11,792 nt of DNA from Saccoglossus kowalevskii (GCF_000003605.2 NW_003134353.1:202376-214167), one strand, 5' to 3'. Counted from the first letter of the stretch, positions 1 through 9,731 are shown. The notes: a model not told the origin generated them from the sequence alone. A program made the numbers and translations.

Positions 1-81
1 TAGACTGACCCCCCTAGGGCTAAAAAGTTATATGTCATGCCATAGTATGTTTACAGGTGAGAGAATTGTATACCTTCCCTA

Positions 82-236
82 ATTATAGCATAACTAGATA
101 CTCACTGCTTGTAATATTATTGTATATTACATGTAGATTTACGTTGCCATCAAAATTGTACGCTTTATTTATTTGTCATGTTTTTTTTTTTATTCACCTA
201 ATATTACAAGCAGTGAGTATCTAGTTATACTTTAAT
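82..236. repeat. Long inverted repeat, foldback or MITE-like
   Basis: Arms 82-119 and 199-236 are reverse complements at 36 of 38 positions, with a perfect 30-base core (90-119 against 199-228). The 79-base spacer is AT-rich and ends in a poly-T run with no coding potential. This arrangement fits a short non-autonomous foldback element. A TA lies just outside the left arm, but I see no convincing target-site duplication. Transcribed, it would form a stable hairpin. Confidence 0.75.
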
Positions 237-1720
237 ATAACTCGTATATAATACACAAACTTAGTTAAAAGAAAAAAATAATTCTCGTTCACACACAACT
301 AATTTAAAAATTGAATGAAATAAATAAATACAACCTTCCCACATTATCTTTGATGCACACGTTTTCAGAAACACGGAAGACATTAAAAGTCAGAATACTA
401 TTAATGCAGGTCTGAGTTGATGATAGTTATTATACAAAATATAAGGCCTCTTAAACTAGTTGTTTTCATTTTGGAATCAAACTGTTCGTTGATTGGTTGG
501 ATGAGTGCACAATAGAACAATCGTACTAGTTGTTTTTTAACTTCAATATCTTGATCAAAACTTTCCAACTTGTGAAGAAAGTACATTACTAGTCGAGAAA
601 ATGCATTGAAAAGCAGGACATACAGTAGGATAGTTCTATTACATCGTGTCAAAACGGAGTTTGGAGGTTATATCCCTTGATATGCTCACGGATCTACATC
701 AGGATTATTTGAACCAATAAGTTGAACCAATGAAGAGAATTTTTTTATCTGCTTCCAATTTATACAACGAATGCCCCAAGCCTCAGTCTGATACAAATAA
801 TATATGGTACTTGGTTTACATGTTTCGGACAACCAGTCCAGACGTAATACTGCAAAATTTGTTCAAGGTTGTAATTTTTTTTTTAAATATGGTCTATATT
901 AAAATATAATGGAATAGCATATCCAACTATAGATCTTTATAGAACGTCACGGAGAGACATTCACAAGTCTAAACACACAAAACAAATGACTGTAAGCAAT
1001 TGACAAAACATTCCACAAGAACAAAACAACTGACATGTATGCAACGCTACAGAAAGCGTCTATCTAAGATAATCTTTATAACAGTGTTATTGTATTTTAC
1101 CGCAAGCTCATTATCCAGCAAAAAGCTTTTCGTTTGTTAAGGCCATCTTCTAAACAAAAATATTTGTTAAGCGTAGGACGAAAGAGTATAATATCTTCTC
1201 AAATAGTAGTAGTAAATGTATTACATGCTCTGGCATTGATTGAGCTAGCAAATATGTGGAGAATTGATGATATTAAAATGAAAATAATTCCTTTTGTCAT
1301 AATTGTGTTGAAATCTCAACATTCAAAGTACAGATTTAAGTATGAAGCAGGATAAGCAGATTATTTAGTCCCTTTAACCGCAAAATTCAGGTGAATATAT
1401 CATTGGAATATAATCACTAAATTTAAGCTGTTTGTGGAAAGTAATATATAAAGGTATGTGAAATTAAAGACTTTGGCTTTTCACTTTTTTCTTTTTAATA
1501 TATTATTGGCATTGAGCAAATCTAGGCATACATAATTTATTATGGGGTATTGGTTGATCGAGCATACATGGTATATGCATTAATCATGGAGATTTCCTTT
1601 CATACCTGTATACAATATTGCATAATCGAAAATCTATCATGAGGGCAAGCACTCTATTGCAGATACCAATCAAACCACAAGTACCATAGAATTGAAGAAC
1701 TCGTTTGGTAGTTACATCTA
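237..1720. other. Intergenic, AT-rich, no supported gene
   Basis: Short open frames occur on both strands (for example 401-652 minus and 1134-1355 plus). None shows a recognisable motif, suitable splice sites or composition different from the surroundings. The stretch is downstream of the NIDO-lectin gene's polyadenylation signals. I see no RNA gene and no further repeat. Confidence 0.5.
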
Positions 1721-1721
1721 C

Positions 1722-1744
1722 TTTATTATCTAATAGCATTTATT
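1722..1744 (-). terminator. Two AATAAA polyadenylation signals
   Basis: The minus strand has AATAAA at 1739-1744 and again at 1722-1727, about 136-158 nt after the stop codon. No earlier AATAAA occurs between the stop and this point, so a 3' UTR of roughly 150-180 nt is expected. The hexamer is common in AT-rich DNA, but position and duplication fit real use. Confidence 0.6.
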
Positions 1745-1879
1745 GACTGACATATCGCAGGAATTCACATATAGTAAATGTTAGATTTTAGATGTCGGTT
1801 TAGAATCTTTATGTTTAAAGATGTCTTATGATATGCCATGCGTTCTAGGTCATGGCACATTGCCTCATGGTGCTCTTCA

Positions 1880-2864
1880 TTAACATGGAATTTCTGCAAA
1901 ATTAAAGCAAAAACACGTAAAGGATTAATGTTTCATAGACTAAACGTTATGCTATGACGACCGCGATTCGTCGACTGTATTATTTGACCCATGCTACACC
2001 TGAAAGTTAGAATGTAACATTGTCATTATCTAAAATTCACGATATTCTTCAGTCTCACTTACAGTAGATACATATTATAACAGGTGTAGCAAGTGTACCT
2101 TTCTAGTATCAGAATACAATTATTAGCTGTCACATGAGTTAGTCACTGTTTCAGTGTCGACTTTGTAACTTTGTAATTTTACCTTACCCCTAATATGACG
2201 ATGTATTTTTGTTTGTAGCTGAGGTGAGAAGGAGTCAATTATTCACTCTCAATCTCTATAATTTAACCGGAATAAGTTGAACATTATCAACTGTGTATGT
2301 ACAAGGATAATTAAAATGCTTACCACAGATGTATCCCTTTTTCCGTTTCTCTCCTTCAGGATTATCACCGCAGTAATCATCATCCCATTTTAATGCTCTC
2401 TCTGCCCTGAGTGAACGAAATAACACAATAGAAGCATGTGAGACATGGATAATATAACGTTCATAACTATAAATTAACTAATACATTGCTTTACTGTATT
2501 ATATATTCAAATACTTACCATAATTGCACACAGTCCTGTCCATTGATTGGATCTCCTTGGTGGTTATCGTTTGGTTGATCAGCAGCCCACCTACTGAAGT
2601 CTCCTGGTTCCAACGTTGAACCATCTGACCAAACAAAATTACCTTCACTGTCGCGATCATTGAGCCCAATCCAGAAACCTTTGTTAACTTCTTCGTCAAG
2701 AGCATTTGTTAATATGTATTGTCTGACCGTCTTGTAAATATGGTGAGTATTGAGTGTTGCAAGTCTTCCTCCATCCATCTCACATTTGGTCTTAGCTTTG
2801 GCCCACTTTATTTCGGTTGTGTGAATTTCATAACGATTACAACCTACAACCACGCAGTTGGGTT
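1880..2864 (-). other. C-type lectin domain, three exons, residues about 430-576
   Basis: Exon 2519-2864 encodes the first strands, WIGL (494-497) and the long-loop motif QPND (526-529). Exon 2324-2406 carries WDDDYC and GYIC. A 14-base coding tail at 1880-1893 adds the residues IPC and the stop. The canonical disulfide cysteines are C457 with C572 and C541 with C557. Extra cysteines C433, C438 and C576 could make a long-form N-terminal pair or a terminal bridge. The calcium and sugar site reads QPN where family members usually have EPN (mannose type) or QPD (galactose type), and WDD where WND is usual, so ligand choice cannot be read off safely. Confidence 0.93.
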
Positions 2865-5800
2865 CTGGAAATATAACATTGAACAATGTATACCTGGGAG
2901 TATGACTAAGAAGCTGTTGTCATTAATTAATGTACTCTTTGGTGACTGGGCCCGATTAACGTCTAACTAGAATAGCGCCGAGGACAGAAACCTGATCAAG
3001 GCCCCAAAGTAGTGTGTATATTAACGACAGCGGCTGCATAGGAGTACGAATTTGGCACGCTTTTCGTGTTTTTTGCGGCGTCATCTGGGTTTATGTGACA
3101 CAGCGTACGTGTGTTGCGTCAGGTTTTGCTGCTGCCGATTGCTATTTTTACATAGTGAAGCGAAAGTTGTACTATTCATTTGGAGCACGTGAGAATAAAC
3201 TAGCCTATGGACGAGGTAAGTCCAATTAGGAGCATTGACGGGGTTAGTTATTAGACTCGAACGCTACACGCATATTAAGCTGGTCACCTTTTATGAGTAC
3301 GGTTAAAATAAAAATTGTGCACTCATTCGTTTAGTTATTGGAAACTTTGGGAGTAAATTAGTAATACCCTGTAATATTTGGGTGAGAAAATAACATTCGT
3401 TTTCAAGGATCCCTGGCCCAACACTCCAATATATATTAAGGAACCGATGGACCTACCTATACACGAACACGCCTCAATAATATTTTCACCGTTAAGTTGA
3501 AATACATATCGACCAGGAACACCAACATTCGTGGTTTCTTCGATGTCAATCACTTCTGGCTTAAACGAAGATGGCACTGCAAAGAACGTCACACCATCGC
3601 CTGCGTTAAATCCGACCTGAGATTAAGAAGCAATTTAAATAGTGTCAATAAGAAATAAGCTTATTAAACTCGCTTAATTTTGTGACATTGGATTTTCATG
3701 TGAGTAATATTGTTGTGTATTTGAATGTATGAAAGTTGAGTCGCAAGAATACTCACTTGAGCAGGTGTTCCGCCGATGCCTTGGGTATTACCATCACTTG
3801 CTTCTCCTGTTGTCCATTCAATGTCACAATAATTATAAATTGCAAACGATTTCTCGCCATCCGATATCAGCACTGCTTGAAATGTATTTCTCTGTTTCAT
3901 GGAAAACAACATTTATTATAGCAGGTTCATGATATATTAAATCACGCTATTTGTATATATTGGACAAGGTGTTCACTTTCGTTTCGTTGGTTTATATCTT
4001 AATAATATAATATTATTGTGGACACATTTGATTTATTGTAGTTTAGTTTACAATGTAATTCTACATTTAATTATCTCACCAGTTCTCTACTAGCGTCTGA
4101 TTCGGCGCCATAAAAAGCAGTGTTGTCCCAAGTAGCTATGAATACCCATACCACATCTAACAAATCACATGTGTACGTGTTGATATCCTTGATGGCACGT
4201 GCAACAATTTTGGGATCTGTCGTTTCCCTCCAATACACGTTTCCACCATTCCTTGTGTTAACATCTGCCCAAAAGGGTGCAACCATTGTATATTCATTGC
4301 CAAGGGGAAATGCTATTGGAGTATATTCCCAAATTTCTTTCACAAATGAGATAACTCCGTTTGTGTTTACCTACAACAAACATTGTAGGTGGTTGGTTGG
4401 TTACAGATAAAGCAATCCATGCACAAACACTACTAATAAAATGTAAACGATGGTCTTACAAAGTTGTGTATGGAATCTGTATGGAATTAACAATATAACA
4501 TAACAATTCAGTAAACATTATAATCCTATAACGGATTTCCTTACCCATAATGAGCTATGAGTGTTACCGAAAAATGGGAATGCAGGAATAATGTTAATTT
4601 CTCCGGAGCTTCCATCGTCATTGATGCGGTTTGCATTATCATCAAACACTGAACCATATGGATAAAATTTATCTAAAAGTAAATAAACGGAAATAGATAA
4701 ATGTTACATCAATTGTATAATTGTAAGTAAAGACTGCATGACTAGGGAGTGGCAACTAAGACCTGCATGCTACGCATCTGTGCATTATTTTATGATAATC
4801 AGTTCAATTCGGTATTGCACAAAAAATTCATCACTCTTAACTAATTATATAATTAGACGACGCTTACATTTTCCTCGTTCAAATATTGCAATTCATGCAA
4901 TATACAGCTGGGCGCAAACTTTTTATTATTACTATAAAGTATAAAAAAAACTTACTGCAGTCATCAGAACATGGATTGTAGGTTGATTGCATGTTTTCCT
5001 CAGAATCATAATAGTCATAAAAATCAGAATAATATTCAGAATAATCATAAAAATTGGAATATGAATCATCATCATCATCAATCCCAGTGTCATAATCGCC
5101 GTCATTGAGTGTTGTACCGTAAGAGTAAAACACTTGGCAGTTTGCTTGCATTCTGAACTTGAGATCTGAAACAAAATTAAGGTATGGATGAAGGCTAGTA
5201 AACACTTTTATATGGAAACAGTTTTGGCTTACACTGATAAAATGTCGAATTGCTACAATAAATATAACAAACCAAATAAACTGAAAATAGGAAAATGCAT
5301 ATTTTTGATGCACTGCATAATTAGCAAGACTGTAAATTAATAATGAAAAGTAATTAATGGTAATTTGAATGTAAAGTACTTGACACTTCTGGCATCATTG
5401 TGAAGAAATTCCTAATCCAACGAGCAGAATTTCAATAAACTATGCAGGTTTGAAAACCTATTTGGGTAATCTCCATTTTAAAACAAACAACCACGTATAA
5501 CATAGTGCTATGATATTTTTAAATTATTTTTTTAATTATGTTTTGGCTGCAGTCGACAGCCAACCATGTCTATATATAAAAAAACAGTATTTTATGAGCC
5601 TCCACCCTAAAGATATAAAATTCACTTACTATAAAATCTGCAGATTGACGATGTCAACAATCTATTTCTTACATTAAAATGTAAAAATAAAATATATGAC
5701 ACACTATTAACCATTCTTTCCAATTTCTAAGTTTAGTTCGATCAAAATTGTACAATATTACTGATTGATTGATTTAATAGTACTTGAATTGAATTGACTT

Positions 5801-8800
5801 TCGATAGCACAATGTGAATAAGACATTCTGAAAGGTAATGTGTATACCATACACACTGAGTGGAAATCTTAGAAACTAATTTTGTTCATGCAATAAATGT
5901 ATGTCAAATTAGGGATCTCTATTGGCTACAACCCTGTACAATAATAAAGTTGCATTTCCTCATTGTGTAATCTGCAATAGATTTTTCATTGACCCAATGT
6001 TAGCATCCCACGGGTTTTGGATTTTGTTCATTTCAGAAATATTATCCAATGGAATCTCGAAAACCAAGGTAGAATATTATCCAAATATAAAGCAAAGTGG
6101 CCTTCAGTGATTACAACAGCAGCGTTTGGCTAGGCGATTCGACACAATGACATTCAGTGCAGGTGAGGTTCAGTCTTCCACGATTTTATAAACAATAGTC
6201 AATGGGAGGTGTTCCGAATATAATAGAGTATGCGGAAATATAATTTAATCTGAATCGGTGAGCAAAATGATCATTGTAACTCAGGCCAAATTAGTACTGC
6301 CATAAAACATGTATTATTTTCAGAGTGAAAACTGTGACGAAAAACATGTATACTTAATTACAAAGACAATTTCCAAATTGTTAAGCGTATTGAAATCCGT
6401 GTTTGCCCTGTCAAAAATATAATATAATTTTTATTTTTACGCAAAAGCTGAGCATAGTCGAATCATATATGGCATGTATTCCCGGAACCTTCATCGAGGA
6501 ACAGGTGAATATCCCACTTTACAAGAAGACAATAAAGAGCTGTATTCACAGTTAGTTGATAGAGAGCCAACCGATCGTAGTTGTCGAGAATCAGCAGGAG
6601 CTGAGAAACAACATAGTTCGAGAGACAGCAGGAAAAATGTTGTTAATCGGCAGATCACAGGCTGTGACAAGCCGCATCACATTATTGGATTACCCGGAAT
6701 TATCGCCCATCAACAAGAACACTAGCTTACAATGCAGACAAGTTTTGATGCCCTACAAAAGTCTATTGCATTTGGGACAGCGACATAAACAATATCTAAA
6801 TTATATGAGGACTTTATTCCATTACATCCCAATATTTTGCACAGCTGCAATAAGTGACTAAACCAGGCTGGAAAAGACTTTTATACCACTAATTACCGGC
6901 AACACCAAACCTGTCGGGAAACACTTAAACAACAATAAACCCGAGGTAAAAAGCCTAGTGTTCACCATAATTATTAAGTGAAAAATTGAAAGCAAAAACA
7001 TGAAAACAGAATCCAATGGAATCATGGCGGCCCTTAATTTGACAAGGCGCCCTCAATGTCATCTAAACTTATGGTAAGCATTTTCATGAAATATAAGATA
7101 GCTCTCTCGAATTGTATTGTGGTTGCCTTTGAAAAACGAATTATTTTTTAGCTTAGCTAAATCTTATTTGAATAACTTTCTTCCTACTACTTGGTCAACT
7201 CTTAATATGTATTGTACATATCTAGGCACAGGATGTCAATGTTTATACGATGTTATAAACACAGAGGCACTAAAATTTGGAATAACTTGCCACATGGAAA
7301 ACGTCCGCAGCATCAGTGAATTTTTCAAATATAATTGGAAAACGTTTTGAAGCATAATGGTGTTTAATGTTTCAAACTGTTTAGTTTTTCTTATGAATAT
7401 AGGATATTTTTATTGCACTCGAATCTATGGTAGAAAATGGAACTCCAAGAGACGCAGTTTCAAGCAAAAAACAGTTGTTTGACTGAATGAGGAGCATAGA
7501 AATTATGTATATTCCAAAGAAATGTGCGGTAAAAAACTTACTTTCTGGCCCCAAAATGACCCCCACAGCATATTTATGAGAGGATATATTTGATGAACAT
7601 TTTCCAGTCAAAAATATCGAAAACTATGGCTTTAACTGTTTTATCTGCGACGGGGATTGAATTTGATCTAATGTAGTTTTAGAAATTTCTAATCTAAAAA
7701 TAGGGCAATATTTGTGTTCATATTTTGGAAATCAAAATTCGTAAAACAGATTGGTTTAAGAGTGTATCTGACACAGAGGGCGCACTGGTGTCAAATCAGC
7801 TGCGACCTTTGGTCGAAGATTTTCCTCGATCAACCATTAATGAATCTGGAACTATTATTGAAATATTACCGAATACAAATATGTCATTGGGCGTGCCTCG
7901 TATGCTACTTTTGTTGACACCTTGTCTACAATATTAATGTTTGATGATTTTGCACGTTCGTGATATTTTCTCCCATTATCTATGATTTTATTCCTTCTAA
8001 ATGTCAACTGATTTTGTTCAATAATAATTCAGTGATAATTAAATAAATATAATGGTATCATGGTGAAATACCACCTGCTAATAACTGGTACTAAACGCAT
8101 GTGAGTTAATTGACCATATTATGTCATATTAAAAAATGATACACTTTATTATACTGTCACCATGGAAGCAATTTCTAGCTTCGAGAAGAACGTGATATTC
8201 ATGCAGCAGTCACAATTCCACGAGATGTCAATAGTCCCCTTCGGTAACATGCCATTTATCAAAAAACATTCTATCATGTCGTCGAAATTTGGGAAGTAAG
8301 ATATGCATAGATATATAAACGAAATGTAATCTACATTGTACATTCGCTGAAAGATTTTGTTAAAATACCTTCTGTTCCCAAGATTGCGGCATTCCAAATA
8401 CTCTCCACGTCTACATATGCATAGCAAGCCTCTGCCCACGTGACACTTTCGTCATTGATCATGTCTATAACATCTGTACTGAGAGAGTTGCTAACAGCGG
8501 CATCAACCAGCGATGTTTTTACAACAAGAGGGAACGTGTCAAAGTCTGGGATACTGCTTCTGACGTCATTGATGAAATCAGCCAAATTACCCTGTGTAAA
8601 AAATGAAATCAAGTTTCAATTTGTTGTAGAGTTTGGCGTACGATGATATTTAAAGCAATCGAAAAGTTGTTTTAGTAAGTTTGTGGTATGTGAGTCCGTG
8701 ATAATAACTAGGTAGGGTGATTGAAACGAAGAATACCTGGTGGTCAATAGAATCGAGACAAGTAGTGCTGTAATGATTACTGTTACTCTTACCATAAATG

Positions 8801-9301
8801 TTCCATCATTGTTCAACACGTAATCCAATATATAGTCAAACTCGTTTTGTGTCAGCCCACCTATAAATGACACCAGTTTGTAAATATTTATCTCGATGAT
8901 ATTTCATGTTGAAAAATATAACGAAAATATGCAACAAGGCGTTTTCCTGAGAAAGCTTATATTATGATGTCATGAATATATCTATGACAAAAGAGGAGCT
9001 AAATTTTGACCATGTAATTAACATTTTTATTTACTTGGACCAACAGTTAAGGCAGTGCTCTGTGAATAATATGAATGCTAAATATGTTCTAAATACCATT
9101 GTTGAGTAAACATGTGTGTAAATGCAAATTAGACTAACCTGTATCGGCGTGAACATCAGGAAAACTACTCACCAATGCCTACAACGGAAACGCCATAGGT
9201 TACAAATATTGTTTAGTGTGTTATTAATACGTGAGTTATTGTACATGAATGAATGAACTACAACTTACCAAAAGTAAAATAATATGCACACACGAGGCCA
9301 T
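1880..9301 (-). CDS. Secreted NIDO plus C-type lectin domain protein, 12 coding exons, 576 aa
   Basis: Coding exons in transcript order are 9269-9301, 9139-9178, 8793-8860, 8369-8591, 4956-5165, 4545-4672, 4080-4370, 3757-3891, 3457-3616, 2519-2864, 2324-2406 and 1880-1893. Every junction has GT and AG, and intron phases (0,1,0,1,1,0,0,0,1,2,1) match throughout, giving one open frame of 576 residues. The start at 9299-9301 has a strong context (A at -3, G at +4) and opens a signal peptide, MASCVHIILLLALVSSF. An unrecognised acidic region follows, then an acidic and tyrosine-rich linker, a NIDO domain with FFGNTHSSLWVNTNGVISF and APFWADV, and a C-type lectin domain with WIGL and the conserved cysteines. 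No transmembrane segment or GPI signal follows the lectin domain, so I infer a secreted protein. NIDO occurs in nidogen, tectorin and mucin-4, and lectin domains bind glycans or proteins, so adhesion or recognition is likely. The 5166-8368 intron could hide a missed small phase-1 exon. Confidence 0.87.
2941..3288. mobile_element. GC-richer patch in intron, possible inserted element
   Basis: Within the 592-bp intron between the NIDO and lectin exons, roughly 2941-3288 is clearly richer in G, C and CpG than the rest of the gene. It begins with GGTGAC and ends with its complement GTCACC, followed and preceded by short T runs. Similarity between the arms beyond six bases is patchy. A GTTCGAGTC motif on the minus strand near 3252-3260 resembles a tRNA B box, so a SINE is an alternative. 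There is no convincing coding content. Confidence 0.35.
3457..4672 (-). other. NIDO (nidogen-like) domain, four exons, residues about 193-429
   Basis: Exons 4545-4672, 4080-4370, 3757-3891 and 3457-3616 are joined in phases 0, 0 and 0, with phase-1 edges outside. The protein shows the family's landmarks in order: KFYPYG, NDDGSSGEI, FPFFGNTHSSLW, VNTNGVISF, APFWADV (about 265-271), TWDNTAFYG (about 314-322), NTFQAVLISDG, FAIYNYCDIEWT, AQVGFNAGDGVTFFAVP and NVGVPGRYVFQL. This is a full-length domain with no stops. NIDO domains are extracellular modules of nidogen, alpha-tectorin and mucin-4 type proteins with little enzymatic character. Introns here are short (140-188 bp). Confidence 0.93.
4956..5165 (-). 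other. Acidic tyrosine-rich linker exon, residues about 122-191
   Basis: A symmetric phase 1-1 exon of 210 bp with acceptor tttgtttcag and donor gtaagt. It starts with a NIDO-entry-like CQVFYSYGTTLND (residues 131-143), runs into five consecutive aspartates (151-155), and then a tract with Tyr, Asp, Ser and Phe (156-178). It ends with two cysteines in NPCSDDC. The tyrosine-rich tract has a 30-bp, 10-residue internal duplication (NFYDYSEYYS then DFYDYYDSEE). It is probably flexible and exposed. The tyrosines next to acidic residues fit the usual context for tyrosine sulfation in secreted proteins, which is inference. Confidence 0.8.
6470..6861 (+). pseudogene. Possible decayed coding remnant inside the large intron
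   Basis: Two overlapping plus-strand frames are open for 83 and 101 codons. One frame reads on across 6475-6861 with a single stop near 6553. Composition is less AT-rich than the surrounding intron, with codon-like variety. I do not recognise the product. It could be a fragment of a transposable element or a retrocopied gene, or an accident of base composition. Confidence 0.25.
7725..7937 (+). pseudogene. Possible second decayed coding remnant inside the large intron
   Basis: A 70-codon plus-strand frame has a balanced amino-acid composition (for example KTDWFKSVSDTEGALVSNQL) unlike the Lys, Asn and Ile bias of translated intron DNA nearby. No family is recognised. It might come from the same element as the block near 6470-6861, on the same strand. 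It lacks a supported start or splice sites. Confidence 0.2.
8369..8860 (-). other. Unrecognised N-terminal module (exons 8793-8860 and 8369-8591), residues about 25-121
   Basis: These two exons encode about 97 residues that I cannot assign to a family. The segment is acidic, has a single cysteine, and has regularly spaced hydrophobic residues typical of amphipathic helices (for example NEFDYILDYVLNNDG, NLADFINDV, STDVIDMIND). It is flanked by phase-1 introns on both sides, so it is a symmetric module that can be inserted or lost without a frameshift. The final donor (GAAG|gtattt, exon edge 8369) is weaker than the others. The phase still joins cleanly to the next exon at 5165. Confidence 0.75.
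9139..9301 (-). other. Signal peptide region (coding exons 9269-9301 and 9139-9178)
   Basis: The first coding exon gives 11 residues and the next 13 plus one base of a split glycine codon. Together they encode MASCVHIILLLALVSSF followed by PDVHADTG. A hydrophobic core (residues 6-17) follows a short N-terminus, and cleavage is likely near residues 20-23. The second exon ends in phase 1, so the mature protein begins with phase-1 modules. The intron is short (9179-9268, 90 bp). Confidence 0.8.
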
Positions 9302-9636
9302 TTTTTACGGCAGTAAACCTCTAGCAAAAAACAAAAAGATTATGTAAAAAGAAATATTGACAAGCAATCTATAGTTGACAAAATCCAACTGTGTATTTTA
9401 ACTGCAAATTCAGCATTATAAATGAATAAGATGAATGATAAATGATGATATCAGTAAAATAAATAAAAATGTAACATTATTTTAAAACAGTAAATAACGA
9501 ATAATAGGCTGATAATGTAATGCATGATTCCTATAGTAAAGTATATATACTGACGAGATCACAGTATAGTGTCAGTATCACAATGTCAGTGATTCGTACA
9601 TCGCAGACAGCCAATTTGTGGTGACAAAAACCGTAT

Positions 9637-9672
9637 AATAAATGAAATAAATAAATGAAATAAATGGAATGA
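9637..9672. repeat. AAAT/GAAAT low-complexity tract
   Basis: A short run of repeated AAATAAATGAAAT-type units lies in the 5' UTR intron of the NIDO-lectin gene. It sits just upstream (plus-strand sense) of the donor of the first exon. It is simple-sequence DNA with no other signal. Confidence 0.6.
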
Positions 9673-9680
9673 ACACTTAC

Positions 9681-9731
9681 CTTACATGAAGCTGTATATC
9701 TGTTTGTTCGATGGGTTGGTTTTCAATGTCT
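9681..9731 (-). other. Non-coding first exon (5' UTR)
   Basis: On the minus strand a strong donor (gtaagt, 9675-9680) follows 9681. The next exon has a pyrimidine-rich acceptor ending at 9321, so the intron is 9321-9680 and the second exon carries about 19 nt of leader before the ATG. The upstream limit of 9731 is inferred from the TATA box 31 bases earlier and a CCAGAC initiator-like motif. The exon ends in ATGTAAG, so the spliced leader contains an ATG followed directly by a stop codon. A second, weaker donor (gtaagg) seven bases upstream of the main one would remove that ATG. Confidence 0.6.

Larger units (their letters stand above)
5166..8368 (-). other. Large 3.2 kb intron
   Basis: This is by far the largest intron in the gene; the others are 90-592 bp. 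It separates the unknown N-terminal module from the tyrosine-rich linker and joins phase 1 to phase 1. It is mostly AT-rich without structure. Two less AT-rich blocks on the plus strand (about 6470-6861 and 7720-7937) are the only stretches that look like former coding DNA. I found no further in-phase exon of the host gene, but a small one could be missed. Confidence 0.6.

Noticed and set aside
401-652. 83-codon minus-strand open frame
   Set aside because: No motif, no splice sites and AT-driven composition; it lies beyond the polyadenylation signals.
1134-1355. 73-codon plus-strand open frame
   Set aside because: Low-complexity Ile, Val and Lys composition with no recognisable domain or promoter.
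3014-3229. 71-codon plus-strand open frame in the GC-richer intron patch
   Set aside because: No recognisable motif; explained better by base composition of the patch.
3729-3932. Plus-strand frames over the NIDO exon at 3757-3891
   Set aside because: Antisense shadows of a domain-coding exon with clear splice sites on the other strand.
4841-4856. 16-base perfect AT palindrome (ctaattatataattag)
   Set aside because: Expected occasionally in AT-rich intron DNA and has no associated signal.
5539-5559. Short hairpin ttggctg/cagccaa
   Set aside because: A seven-base stem is too short to support a function.
7381-7611. Minus-strand open frame with a good donor (gtaagt) near 7538, possible extra exon of the NIDO-lectin gene
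   Set aside because: Using the nearest upstream AG, the phase-1 frame hits a stop before the donor, and the flanking exons already join in phase without it.
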